A stretch of 14,456 bases of DNA from Halanaerobiaceae bacterium (GCA_012521855.1 JAAYLO010000228.1:1-14456), one strand, 5' to 3'. Positions 1 to 7,637 are shown, counted from the stretch's first letter. The notes: generated by a model not told the origin, from the sequence alone. Translations and numbers: made by a program.

Positions 1-1669
1 TATCGAAGAAACAGCAAAAGGCCGTGCCTCTCAGGCTCTCAGGAAATTAGTGGAGCTTGGTGCAAAAACAGCTACCGTAATCATTGATGGAAAAGAGAAA
101 GATATTTCCATTGAGGATGTAAAACCGGGAGATATTATACTGGTCAGGCCAGGTGAGAAGATACCTACAGACGGAGAGATAGTGGAAGGAGAGACCAGCA
201 TCGATGAGTCCATGGCTACCGGGGAGTCAATGCCTGTAAAGAGAACTGCCGGGGACCAGGTGATCGGTGCAACAGTTAACCAGAACGGATTGATAAGAGT
301 AAAGGCTACAAAAGTAGGTAAAGATACATTTCTGGCACTGGTTATCAGGATGGTGGAAGAGGCACAGGGGAGCAAGGTACCGGTCCAGGAATTTGCTGAC
401 CGGGTTACCGGTATCTTTGTACCGACAGTACTGATAATTGCTTTACTGACCTTTTTAAGCTGGCTGCTCTTTCCCGGGGTATTCAGGAATATTGCTTACT
501 GGGCTCAGGATTTCCTGCCCTGGGTCAATCCTGAATTGGACTCATTTACCCTGGCCATTTTTGCCGCCATAGCTGTACTGGTTATTGCCTGTCCCTGTGC
601 CCTTGGTCTCGCCACACCGACGGCATTGATGGTCGGGAGCGGTATCGGTGCTGAGAATGGCATCCTGATCCGGAAAGGTGAAGCCATTCAGCTGATGAAA
701 GACGTAAGCACAATTGTTTTCGATAAAACCGGTACCATTACCAGGGGAAAACCAGAGGTAACGGACCTGTATACTGTCATGGGCTGGAGTGAGGAAGAAT
801 TACTGCAGCTGGCAGCCAGTGTTGAATCAGGTTCAGAACATCCACTGGGCCAGGCCATTGTCAGTAGTGCAAAGGAAAGGGGGCTGAGGATAGAAAAGTT
901 GAGTGATTTTAATGCCGTTACAGGTAAAGGAGTCCAGGGAATAGTATCCGGTAAAAGTGTACTGGTTGGAAACTCCAGATTCATGAATGAAACTGAAATA
1001 AATATCCCTGAGGAAATAAAAGGTCAACTTGATAAATTTGAGGAAGAAGCTAAGACAGTCATGCTGATAGCAGTTGATGGAGAGATTGCAGGGATAATTG
1101 CTGTTGCAGATGCACTCAAGGAGGATTCGGTTCAGGCCATAAAAGAATTGAGAAAAACAGGTCTGAAAACAGCAATGATTACCGGTGATAATGAGAGGAC
1201 GGCCAGGGCAATAGCCCGGAAAGTAGGAATAGACCATATTGCCGCTGAAGTATTGCCTGACGGTAAGGTAGATGAAATTAAAAAACTACAGGATCAGTCC
1301 GGAATTGTGGCTATGGTTGGAGATGGTATTAATGATGCACCTGCTCTAACACAGGCAGATGTTGGAATTGCCATCGGAACAGGGACAGATATTGCCATTG
1401 AATCATCTGATATTACCCTGGTCCGGGGGGAATTATCGGCAGTAATAATGGCAGTAAAACTGTCCCGGGCTACCTTCAGGAAGATAAAGCAGAATCTGTT
1501 CTGGGCCTTTATCTATAATACCATTATGATACCTGTAGCGGTCCTGGGGCTTCTGCATCCGGTTCTTGCCGAGATTGCCATGGCAATAAGCTCAATCAGC
1601 GTTGTGACAAATGCCAATATGCTGAGGAGGGTAAATATTAAGCCTGATTATGAAAATAAAGAAAAATAA
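1..1669 (+). CDS. copA: Copper-exporting P1B-type ATPase CopA, 5' end cut by the window edge
   Basis: This membrane ATPase pumps Cu(I) out of the cytoplasm. The frame is open from base 2 and the first ATG (base 50) is internal, because typical CopA sequence precedes it, so the N-terminal metal-binding domains and first membrane helices lie outside the window. Visible in order: the actuator-domain TGES loop (218-229), two membrane segments with the metal-site Cys-Pro-Cys (590-598), the phosphorylated Asp of DKTGT (Asp codon 722-724), the nucleotide-binding SEHP motif (833-844), the hinge motif GDGINDA (1319-1339), and two last helices carrying a YN pair and an M-x-x-S-S stretch. The CPC, YN and MxxSS set is the known signature of Cu(I) pumps, rather than the Zn/Cd type. 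A copper chaperone and CsoR repressor follow directly, which supports copper as substrate. No frameshift is seen, and the C-terminus is complete. Confidence 0.96.
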   Translation, partial: IEETAKGRASQALRKLVELGAKTATVIIDGKEKDISIEDVKPGDIILVRPGEKIPTDGEIVEGETSIDESMATGESMPVKRTAGDQVIGATVNQNGLIRVKATKVGKDTFLALVIRMVEEAQGSKVPVQEFADRVTGIFVPTVLIIALLTFLSWLLFPGVFRNIAYWAQDFLPWVNPELDSFTLAIFAAIAVLVIACPCALGLATPTALMVGSGIGAENGILIRKGEAIQLMKDVSTIVFDKTGTITRGKPEVTDLYTVMGWSEEELLQLAASVESGSEHPLGQAIVSSAKERGLRIEKLSDFNAVTGKGVQGIVSGKSVLVGNSRFMNETEINIPEEIKGQLDKFEEEAKTVMLIAVDGEIAGIIAVADALKEDSVQAIKELRKTGLKTAMITGDNERTARAIARKVGIDHIAAEVLPDGKVDEIKKLQDQSGIVAMVGDGINDAPALTQADVGIAIGTGTDIAIESSDITLVRGELSAVIMAVKLSRATFRKIKQNLFWAFIYNTIMIPVAVLGLLHPVLAEIAMAISSISVVTNANMLRRVNIKPDYENKEK

Positions 1670-1708
1670 AACATAAAAACAGATAATATGAAATGGGGGT
1701 TAAGAGAG

Positions 1709-1915
1709 ATGAAAAAGACTATCCAGATTGAAGGGATGTCCTGTAAACACTGTGAGGCACGTGTAAAAAAGGAACTGGAAAAAATTGAAGGAGTAGAAAG
1801 AGCCGAAGTCAGTGCTGAAAAGAAGAATGCTGTTTTAACACTGGCAAAAGATATAGAAGAGGATCTATTAAGAAAAGCTGTAGAAGAAGCAGGGTATGAA
1901 TATATAAGGAAGTGA
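1709..1915 (+). CDS. copZ: Copper chaperone CopZ (heavy-metal-associated domain)
   Basis: This small cytoplasmic Cu(I) carrier is expected to hand copper to CopA and to CsoR. The 68 residues form one HMA domain, with the metal motif Met10-x-Cys12-x-x-Cys15 near the N-terminus and the usual beta-alpha-beta-beta-alpha-beta length. An in-frame ATG at 1688 would add seven residues, but it has no ribosome-binding site. The ATG at 1709 has a G-rich stretch (1695-1699) about nine bases upstream and gives the standard family length, so I chose it. The gene lies 39 bases after copA and four bases before csoR, so the three are probably co-transcribed. It could instead carry another soft metal, but the context points to copper. 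Confidence 0.93.
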   Translation: MKKTIQIEGMSCKHCEARVKKELEKIEGVERAEVSAEKKNAVLTLAKDIEEDLLRKAVEEAGYEYIRK

Positions 1916-1919
1916 TTTG

Positions 1920-2195
1920 ATGAATTCCTTAACTGAACATGACAAAAAAAATCTCAGTACAAGATTGAAAAAAATAGAGGGCCAGATAAGAGGCATTCAG
2001 CGGATGATAGATGAAGAGAAATACTGTGCAGATATATTAACACAGATCAGTGCAGTCAGGGGTGCTTTAAAAAAAGTCGGCCTTATGATTCTTGACAGGC
2101 ACACTCATGGTTGTGTAAAGAGAGCGATAAAAAATGAAGAAGGTGACAGGATTATCGATGAATTGATGACTGTTCTTACCAAATTTACAGAATAG
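1920..2195 (+). CDS. csoR: Copper-sensing transcriptional repressor CsoR
   Basis: This all-helical DUF156-family repressor releases its operator when it binds Cu(I). From the ATG at 1920 the protein has Cys36, His61 and Cys65, the three Cu(I) ligands, plus the second-shell Tyr35 and Glu81. These positions coincide with the numbering described for Mycobacterium tuberculosis CsoR. The final Cys separates it from RcnR (His there) and from the FrmR and CstR subfamilies. A TTG codon at 1917 is a possible alternative start, but ATG with the upstream AGGAAG (1907-1912) fits better. It is the last gene of the copper operon, four bases after copZ, and a terminator follows. Its operator is not visible and presumably lies before copA, outside the window, so autoregulation is inferred. 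Confidence 0.94.
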   Translation: MNSLTEHDKKNLSTRLKKIEGQIRGIQRMIDEEKYCADILTQISAVRGALKKVGLMILDRHTHGCVKRAIKNEEGDRIIDELMTVLTKFTE

Positions 2196-2270
2196 AGTAA
2201 GAATTAATGCTCCAGATGTTTATTATTGAATATCCTGGATATGATAAAAAATATTTTTATCTATTCACTG

Positions 2271-2301
2271 CCGCCCGGATTTTTTCCGGCGGTATTTTTT
2301 T
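2271..2301 (+). terminator. Rho-independent terminator of the copA-copZ-csoR operon
   Basis: A GC-rich inverted repeat (2271-2278 with 2286-2292, one bulged C at 2274) encloses a T-rich loop and is followed by seven Ts (2295-2301). G-T and T-A pairs at 2269-2270 with 2293-2294 could lengthen the stem. It sits 75 bases after the csoR stop, as expected for the end of this operon. The rest of the 245-base gap before the next gene is AT-rich. It contains a 13-base dyad (2315-2327) and presumably the next promoter, but I see no convincing -35/-10 pair. Confidence 0.85.
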
Positions 2302-2440
2302 AATTATTATGAAAGATATATGATATCAGCAGCGCTATTCCTGGTGGATAATTATAGAGCTTTGTGGTATTCTGGTATTTGTAAAGGCGGGGATTTTAAT
2401 TAATTATTACTACGAATTTTTTAAATTATGGAGGGATATT

Positions 2441-3436
2441 ATGAAATATGTGGCTGCAGCTGACAGATATGAAAGGATGACTTACAGAGCCTGTGGTAAT
2501 AGCGGGTTGAAATTGCCCGGAATATCATTGGGACTGTGGCACAATTTTGGAGGGGTCGATAGTTTTGAAAAAGGAAGGGAAATTGTTCTGAAGGCATTTG
2601 ATCTTGGCATTACTCATTTTGATCTGGCCAATAATTACGGACCGCCGCCAGGTTCTGCAGAAGAGACCATGGGAAAGATACTGAAAAAGGATCTCAAGGC
2701 TTATCGAGATGAATTGATTATTTCCAGTAAGGCAGGTTACGGCATGTGGCCTGGTCCATACGGGGACGGGGGTTCCAGGAAATATCTGATAGCCAGTCTG
2801 GATCAGAGTCTGAAAAGGATGGGACTCGACTATGTAGATATTTTTTACCACCATCGTCCTGATCCGGATACAGCCCTGGAAGAGACCATGGGAGCACTGG
2901 ACTCAATTGTCAGACAGGGTAAAGCACTATATGTCGGCCTTTCCAATTATAATTCTGAACAGGGCAGAAAGGCTATAAAAATACTGAAAGAACTGGGGAC
3001 ACCCTGTCTGGTCTTCCAGCCTTCTTATTCGATGCTGAACAGATGGATTGAAACTGATGGATTACTTGATATGCTGGAGGAAGAGGGGGTTGGTACAATC
3101 GTTTATTCCCCATTAGCCCAGGGCTTATTGAGTTCTAAATATCTGAAAGGCATACCCCGGGACTCCAGGGCGGCAAAAGCCGGCAGTTTCCTGAGAAAGG
3201 ATCAGATCACTGAAGAAAAGCTTTCAATAATTCAGGAACTGAACCAGCTTGCTGCGGATAGAGGCCAGACTTTGAGCCAGATGGCCCTGGCCTGGGTCTT
3301 GAGAGGAAGGGTTACTTCTGCTCTGGTAGGGGCAAGTAAAGCCAGCCAGATTGAAGAGAATGTAAAAGCCCTGGAACAGCCTGAATTCAGTGATGAAGAG
3401 CTGAAAAAGATTGATGATATCCTGAATAAAGTTTAG
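2441..3436 (+). CDS. Aldo/keto reductase, YghZ-type (L-glyceraldehyde 3-phosphate reductase family)
   Basis: This NADPH-dependent cytoplasmic oxidoreductase is 331 residues long, and much of its first 140 residues matches E. coli YghZ/Gpr as I recall it. That enzyme reduces L-glyceraldehyde 3-phosphate and also methylglyoxal. The AKR catalytic tetrad is present as Asp61, Tyr66, Lys97 and His138, in the contexts DLANNYGPPPGSAEE, SSKAGYGMWPGPYG and YHHR. The cofactor-binding end (GASK...QIEENVKAL) is intact near residue 300. GGAGGG about 10 bases upstream supports the start. The gene stands alone: a terminator lies before it and a 77-base gap after it. The substrate here is inferred. Detoxification of triose-phosphate-derived aldehydes fits the family, and it may or may not be linked to the sugar-phosphate genes downstream. 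Confidence 0.93.
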   Translation: MKYVAAADRYERMTYRACGNSGLKLPGISLGLWHNFGGVDSFEKGREIVLKAFDLGITHFDLANNYGPPPGSAEETMGKILKKDLKAYRDELIISSKAGYGMWPGPYGDGGSRKYLIASLDQSLKRMGLDYVDIFYHHRPDPDTALEETMGALDSIVRQGKALYVGLSNYNSEQGRKAIKILKELGTPCLVFQPSYSMLNRWIETDGLLDMLEEEGVGTIVYSPLAQGLLSSKYLKGIPRDSRAAKAGSFLRKDQITEEKLSIIQELNQLAADRGQTLSQMALAWVLRGRVTSALVGASKASQIEENVKALEQPEFSDEELKKIDDILNKV

Positions 3437-3513
3437 TTTTTTCTTGAAGGATTCCCCTTTATTTTGTTGAATAGAATAATAGATAACAATTATGAAAAGG
3501 TGATAAGAAAAAA

Positions 3514-4680
3514 ATGAACGGAAAGAAGATCTCAAAAATACCTTACGGTCAATTAGGCATTATTGTACATGAAAGCTGCAGGGATTTAGGCAATAAGGTT
3601 GACAAATATATAGTTGAAAGAAGAAAAAAGGGGCTCCAGGAAAATAAAGACGTATACCAGCTGGAAGAATTACAGGATTCTTATATCATCAAGAGCGGGA
3701 TAATCAGGTTTGCCAATGGAGAGGCCAAGGGAGTCCTGAGAGAATCAATCAGGGGAAAGGATATTTATATCCTTGCAGATGTAGGAAATTATAGTGTCAC
3801 CTATAAAATGTTCGGAATAGAGACCCACATGAGTCCTGACGACCATTTTCAGGATATAAAGAGATTTATTTCAGCGATTGCCGGAAAAGCCCGGAGAATA
3901 TCAGTGATAATGCCCATGTTATATGCCGGGAGGCAGGATAAAAGAAACACCAGGGAATCCCTGGATTGTGCCATGGCATTACAGGAGCTGGAACAGCTGG
4001 GGGTTGAAAATATCTTTACTTTTGATGCACATGAGACCAGGGTACAGAATGCTATTCCCCTGATAGGCTTTGAGAGCCTGCATTGTACTTATGAAATTAT
4101 TAAAACGATGATCGAAACCGAAAAGGACCTGGTGGTAGACAAATCCAGATTACTGGTAATAAGCCCGGATACAGGGGCAATGGACAGGGCTATATATTAT
4201 GCCGGTGTAATGGGCTTAGATGTGGGACTGTTTTACAAGAGAAGGGATTACAAGAAAGTAGTAAAGGGGAAAAACCCTATAATACAGCATGAATATATGG
4301 GTTCAGAAGTGGCAGGGAAAGATGTCCTGATAGTTGATGATATTATATCATCAGGAGAATCGGTTTTTGATATTGCCAGGGAATTGAAGAAAAAGGATGC
4401 CAGGAATATATATGTAGCAGTTACTTTTGCATTATTTACCGAAGGAATAGAGAAAATGAATCAGTATTATGAGGAAGGAATAATTAAAAGATTATTCTCC
4501 ACAAATCTGACCTATATACCGGAACAGATCAAAAAGGCTGAATGGTTTCGGGAAGTTGACATGTCCTATTTATTATCACTTTTAATAGATACTCTTAATT
4601 ATGATGAGTCAGTAAGCCCGCTTCTTGACGCCACGCAAAAGATAAAAAAATTACTTGAAAGTAAAAAGAGAGAAGATTAA
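3514..4680 (+). CDS. Divergent ribose-phosphate pyrophosphokinase (PRPP synthetase), long form
   Basis: It is predicted to make PRPP from ribose 5-phosphate and ATP, the activated sugar for nucleotide synthesis and base salvage. At 388 residues it is about 70 longer than classical Prs. Prs landmarks occur in order: RFANGE (65-70), ESIRG (77-81), PMLYAGRQDKR (134-144, the ATP-binding YARQDR equivalent), FDAHE (170-174, aligning His173 with the catalytic His of DLHA), SPDTGAMDRA (217-226), a KRR flexible-loop start (242-244), and the PRPP-loop VDDIISSGES (274-283). The extra length is an N-terminal extension (about 1-55), an insertion near 88-115 where classical enzymes have a short STSDP loop, and a longer C-terminus. 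AGGTGAT (3497-3503) is the ribosome-binding site. It opens the salvage gene cluster, 20 bases before the LUD gene. Loss of catalysis is possible but not suggested, since key residues remain. Confidence 0.86.
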   Translation: MNGKKISKIPYGQLGIIVHESCRDLGNKVDKYIVERRKKGLQENKDVYQLEELQDSYIIKSGIIRFANGEAKGVLRESIRGKDIYILADVGNYSVTYKMFGIETHMSPDDHFQDIKRFISAIAGKARRISVIMPMLYAGRQDKRNTRESLDCAMALQELEQLGVENIFTFDAHETRVQNAIPLIGFESLHCTYEIIKTMIETEKDLVVDKSRLLVISPDTGAMDRAIYYAGVMGLDVGLFYKRRDYKKVVKGKNPIIQHEYMGSEVAGKDVLIVDDIISSGESVFDIARELKKKDARNIYVAVTFALFTEGIEKMNQYYEEGIIKRLFSTNLTYIPEQIKKAEWFREVDMSYLLSLLIDTLNYDESVSPLLDATQKIKKLLESKKRED

Positions 4681-4684
4681 GCAT

Positions 4685-4691
4685 AGGAGGT
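4685..4691 (+). promoter_or_regulatory. Ribosome-binding site that decides the start of the LUD gene
   Basis: A full AGGAGGT directly touches an upstream in-frame ATG at 4692, leaving no usable spacing. The next in-frame ATG at 4701 is ten bases after GGAGG. The second ATG is therefore the likelier start. Confidence 0.7.
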
Positions 4692-4700
4692 ATGAATTTT

Positions 4701-5336
4701 ATGGAAGCTGTAAAGAAATATTATCAGATCAAGGCAGAACGTCTGATCAGGAATTTTGAAAGGAGAGGTATTGAGGCTTATTATTGTCCTGATGCAGGGA
4801 AGGCAGTAGAAAAAGTTCTGGACTTGATTCCCGGGAATGCCAGTGTTTCCTGGGGAGGCTCCATGACCCTGAAACAGATCGGACTTCTCGATAAACTCAG
4901 AGAAAAGGATTTGAAGCTGCTGGACCGTGATACTGCAAAGACTGATGATGAAAAAAGAAAGATACAACATGAAGCCTTTAATTGTGATTATTATTTGATG
5001 AGCTCAAATGCCATAACAGAGGATGGCAAACTGGTAAATATAGATGGAAACGGAAACAGGATTGCTGCCTTAATATACGGCCCGGCCAATGTTATTGTAA
5101 TAGCCGGTATGAATAAGGTTACTGCAGATGAAGATAGTGCCATAAAGAGGATCAGAACTTATGCAGCACCAATGAATGCAATAAGGCTCAATAAAAATAC
5201 ACCCTGTACCAGGACAGGCAGCTGCCAGGACTGTCTTTCAGATGATTGTATCTGCAGTCAGATATTAGTGACAAGAAAGTCAAATTACAAAAAGAGGATA
5301 AAGGTTATACTTGTAGGAGAAGAACTGGGCTTTTAA
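4701..5336 (+). CDS. LUD-domain protein (LutC/YkgG-like) with a C-terminal cysteine cluster
   Basis: This is a cytoplasmic member of the LUD (lactate utilisation, DUF162) family, in which LutC/YkgG takes part in lactate oxidation but most stand-alone members have no assigned role. Of 211 residues, the N-terminal helix and the SWGGSMTLKQIGL stretch (about 50-62) are typical of the family, as is the later GxxNRIAALIYGP segment. The tail has five cysteines, Cys169, Cys175, Cys178, Cys183 and Cys185, spaced CX5CX2CX4CXC, which could hold an iron-sulfur cluster or zinc. No LutA or LutB partner is nearby, so a lactate role is not supported. It lies between PRPP synthetase and a nucleoside phosphorylase, 20 and 29 bases away, probably in one operon. 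The start was chosen from ribosome-binding-site spacing; ATG 4692 would add three residues. Confidence 0.87.
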   Translation: MEAVKKYYQIKAERLIRNFERRGIEAYYCPDAGKAVEKVLDLIPGNASVSWGGSMTLKQIGLLDKLREKDLKLLDRDTAKTDDEKRKIQHEAFNCDYYLMSSNAITEDGKLVNIDGNGNRIAALIYGPANVIVIAGMNKVTADEDSAIKRIRTYAAPMNAIRLNKNTPCTRTGSCQDCLSDDCICSQILVTRKSNYKKRIKVILVGEELGF

Positions 5337-5365
5337 TATAAAAAGATGATATAAAAAGGAGAGAT

Positions 5366-6106
5366 ATGATGAGCAAAGATACAATTTTTCTTCCTATATT
5401 AAAGGTAGATTCCAGTCTCATAAATGAGAAAGTAATTGTCTGCGGTGACCCGGCGCGGGCAGAGAAAATAGCCGGCAGGCTTGACAGTGCAGAAGAGATA
5501 AGCTTTAACAGGGAGTACCGGCTTTTTAACGGAACAAAAAACAATGTGGATATATCTGTTGTTTCTCATGGAGTAGGAGCTGCAGGAGCGGCAGTATGTT
5601 TTGAGGAACTGATAAAGGGTGGTGCCAGGGAAATAATAAGAGTTGGCACCGCTGGCTCCCTTTCAGGGGAAATAGCTGACGGGGATATAGTTATTGCCAG
5701 TGCGGCTGTCAGGGAAGATGGTTTGACTGAACAGCTTATTGCCATGCCCTATCCTGCTGTAGCCAGTAAAGAACTGATTGATAGATTGGAGTGGGCTGCA
5801 AAGGAAACCAATATCAGGACAAAAACCGGGATAGTACTTACTGTAGGGGCATTTTATCCTGAACTGGAGGGGCTTCCCAACAATTATTACAGCAGGGCCA
5901 ATGTCCTTGCTGTAGAAATGGAGGCAAGTGCCCTTTTTGTCATTGCCGGTATACATGGAGTGGAAGCCGGAGCCATATTTGCCATAGACGGTATTGCAGT
6001 TGATTTTGATGCAGATAAGTATAATCCCCACCGTGATAAAATTGACAAAGCCATAGAGGATGAAATTGAAATTGCAGTAAAGGCTATAGAAGGAAAGCAG
6101 TTATAA
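5366..6106 (+). CDS. NP-I family nucleoside phosphorylase (purine or 5'-methylthioadenosine/deoxyadenosine type suspected)
   Basis: It should cleave a nucleoside with phosphate to give free base and (deoxy)ribose-1-phosphate. The 246 residues show the PNP_UDP_1 fold signatures: GDPARAEKI (27-35), the phosphate-binding Arg31, Arg49 and Arg92 with Thr95 in RVGTAG, and the ribose-binding VEMEAS (183-188). The glutamine/arginine uracil-specificity motif of uridine phosphorylase is missing. Asp208 in AIDG falls where purine phosphorylases keep the Asp that protonates N7. I therefore favour a purine or 5'-modified nucleoside, although automatic annotation may call it uridine phosphorylase. A second ATG at 5369 is slightly better spaced from AAAGGAG (5355-5361) and would shorten it by one residue. 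It lies 29 bases after the LUD gene and is only distantly similar to the DeoD enzyme at 6866. Confidence 0.85.
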   Translation: MMSKDTIFLPILKVDSSLINEKVIVCGDPARAEKIAGRLDSAEEISFNREYRLFNGTKNNVDISVVSHGVGAAGAAVCFEELIKGGAREIIRVGTAGSLSGEIADGDIVIASAAVREDGLTEQLIAMPYPAVASKELIDRLEWAAKETNIRTKTGIVLTVGAFYPELEGLPNNYYSRANVLAVEMEASALFVIAGIHGVEAGAIFAIDGIAVDFDADKYNPHRDKIDKAIEDEIEIAVKAIEGKQL

Positions 6107-6158
6107 AGTCCAGCTCCATAAAGCAGTATATTTGTAAAATAGGAGGAGAAGTGATTCA

Positions 6159-6821
6159 ATGCTTGAAAATACTCTAAAAATAATATTGATTATGATTCTG
6201 GCCGGTATAATCGGCTGGGACAGGGAACAGCATGGCAGACCGGCCGGTTTCCGGACACACATCCTGGTTGGAATCGGGTCAACGATTATCATGATTGTTT
6301 CAGTGATGATCTATAAAACATTTCCCGGAGCAGATGCTGATCCTGGACGGATTGCCGCCCAGGTTGTAAGCGGAATAGGTTTTCTGGGAGCAGGAACAAT
6401 CATGGTAAGAGGGTCAATAGTAAGAGGCCTGACTACTGCTGCCAGCCTCTGGACCACGGCAGCAATAGGTCTGGCTGTTGGAGCCGGCCTTTATTATATT
6501 GCCGTTATCGGTACAGTAATTACGTTTATCTCCTTGTTTTTTCTCTCCCATATTGAAATCAGTAAAAAAAAGAATACAAAACAGGAGTTGTTATGCAGGT
6601 TTGATAATTGGGATAGGGATTATTATAAAATGATCTGTGAGAAACTGGAGGAAAAAAGCTGTGTAATAAGAGCAGTAAAAATGACAAAAGATACCGATTC
6701 TGGAGGAGTATATTTAAAGTTTCTTATAGATTGTGAGCATGATCTGGCAGAAGCGATGAATTCCTGGCTGCCGGGACTGGAGGGGATAATTGAATTCAGC
6801 TGGTCAGAATTTGTAATTTGA
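6159..6821 (+). CDS. MgtC/SapB family inner-membrane protein
   Basis: This is a 220-residue integral membrane protein. MgtC relatives are linked to magnesium limitation, acid or virulence adaptation and control of F1Fo ATPase, but most are uncharacterised. The hydrophobic N-terminal two thirds carry the family motifs GWDREQHGRPAGFRTH (19-34), RIAAQVVSGIGFLGAGTI (64-81) and GLTTAASLWTTAAIGLAVG (90-108). The soluble C-terminal part (about 140-220) resembles the ACT-like tail of longer MgtC proteins. AGGAGGAG (6141-6148) lies ten bases before the ATG. It sits between two nucleoside phosphorylase genes with gaps of 52 and 44 bases, so it is probably co-transcribed. Why a nucleoside cluster should hold it is unknown. 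A magnesium or phosphate link is possible but speculative. Confidence 0.92.
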   Translation: MLENTLKIILIMILAGIIGWDREQHGRPAGFRTHILVGIGSTIIMIVSVMIYKTFPGADADPGRIAAQVVSGIGFLGAGTIMVRGSIVRGLTTAASLWTTAAIGLAVGAGLYYIAVIGTVITFISLFFLSHIEISKKKNTKQELLCRFDNWDRDYYKMICEKLEEKSCVIRAVKMTKDTDSGGVYLKFLIDCEHDLAEAMNSWLPGLEGIIEFSWSEFVI

Positions 6822-6865
6822 TGGTTCTAAATAGTTAAAATTATTAATATAAAGGAGGCCTTATA

Positions 6866-7567
6866 ATGAGTGTTCATATCGGAGCAAAAGAAGGTGAGAT
6901 TGCAAAGACAATCTTATTACCGGGTGACCCTATGCGGGCGAAATTTATTGCTGAAACTTTTCTTCAGGATGCTAAATGTTACAACATGGTCAGAGGCATG
7001 TACGGTTTTACGGGTACTTATAAAGGGAAGAGGGTATCTGTTCAGGGCACAGGAATGGGCATGCCTTCAATATCTATCTATGTAAATGAGTTGATTTCTT
7101 CATATGGAGTCAAAAACCTGATCCGGATAGGTTCCTGCGGTTCCATGAATGAAAAGGCAGTTATCAGGGATGTTATTCTGGCCGTAGGCGCCTGTACTGA
7201 TTCTAAAATAAACGAGTTCCGTTTCCGGGGTGCTGATTTTGCCCCGACTGCCAATTTTGACCTGCTCAGTAAGGCTTATCAAATTGCTCTGGAGAAAAAG
7301 ATAGATGTAAAGGTTGGAAATGTTTTGAGTACAGATTTGTTTTACGGTGATGATCCGGAGAGCTGGAAATTATGGAATAGCTATGGCGTCCTGGCTGTAG
7401 AGATGGAGACAGCAGAGCTCTACACCCTGGCAGCGAAGTTTGGAGCAAAAGCCCTTTCTATCCTGACAGTGAGTGATTCCCTTGTCAGTGGAGAAGCTAC
7501 CAGTCCTGAAGAAAGAGAGAAGACCTTTACCGATATGATGGAGATTGCACTGGAACTTGCAGAATAA
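6866..7567 (+). CDS. deoD: Purine nucleoside phosphorylase DeoD
   Basis: It performs phosphorolysis of purine (deoxy)ribonucleosides to base and (deoxy)ribose-1-phosphate, usually as a cytoplasmic homohexamer. The 233-residue protein aligns without shift to E. coli DeoD numbering: His4 (given to the neighbouring active site), Gly20, Arg24, Arg43, Arg87 and Ser90 for phosphate, Met64, the ribose-binding Glu179-Met180-Glu181, and the catalytic pair Asp204 and Arg217. All are present, so it should be active. A strong AAAGGAGG (6851-6858) precedes the ATG. It follows mgtC by 44 bases. Being a hexameric high-molecular-mass type, it is expected to accept adenosine as well as inosine and guanosine. 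It complements the more divergent phosphorylase at 5366. Confidence 0.95.
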   Translation: MSVHIGAKEGEIAKTILLPGDPMRAKFIAETFLQDAKCYNMVRGMYGFTGTYKGKRVSVQGTGMGMPSISIYVNELISSYGVKNLIRIGSCGSMNEKAVIRDVILAVGACTDSKINEFRFRGADFAPTANFDLLSKAYQIALEKKIDVKVGNVLSTDLFYGDDPESWKLWNSYGVLAVEMETAELYTLAAKFGAKALSILTVSDSLVSGEATSPEEREKTFTDMMEIALELAE

Positions 7568-7620
7568 AGGAATTTGTTTGTTTTTATCGAAATATATATA
7601 TGGTTTTTTATAGTGTTAAA

Positions 7621-7627
7621 AGGGGAG
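7621..7627 (+). promoter_or_regulatory. Ribosome-binding site supporting a TTG start
   Basis: AGGGGAG ends ten bases before TTG 7638. The nearby ATG at 7628 is in another frame and the first in-frame ATG of the gene lies far downstream, so TTG is the only reasonable start. Confidence 0.6.
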
Positions 7628-7637
7628 ATGTACAACC

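Noticed and set aside
833..1237. A 134-codon minus-strand open frame
   Set aside because: It lies wholly opposite the conserved CopA nucleotide-binding domain, has no ribosome-binding site or recognisable domain, and is best explained as a shadow of copA.
2302..2440. Promoter for the aldo/keto reductase gene (for example TTGTAA 2379-2384 with AATTAT 2402-2407) and a GATAT-ATG-ATATC dyad at 2315-2327
   Set aside because: A promoter must be near, but the boxes match consensus poorly in AT-rich sequence, and the short dyad is expected by chance there.
3447..3459. Small hairpin after the aldo/keto reductase gene
   Set aside because: The stem is only four base pairs and is not followed by a proper T-run, so I do not call a terminator.
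6870..7085. A plus-strand open frame overlapping the start of deoD
   Set aside because: It is in another frame within a gene with all DeoD active-site residues, and it has no ribosome-binding site of its own beyond that of deoD.
7574..7602. Possible promoter before the CBS-pair gene (TTGTTT with TATATA or TATATG)
   Set aside because: Spacing or -10 match is poor for each choice, and the AT repeat makes chance matches likely.
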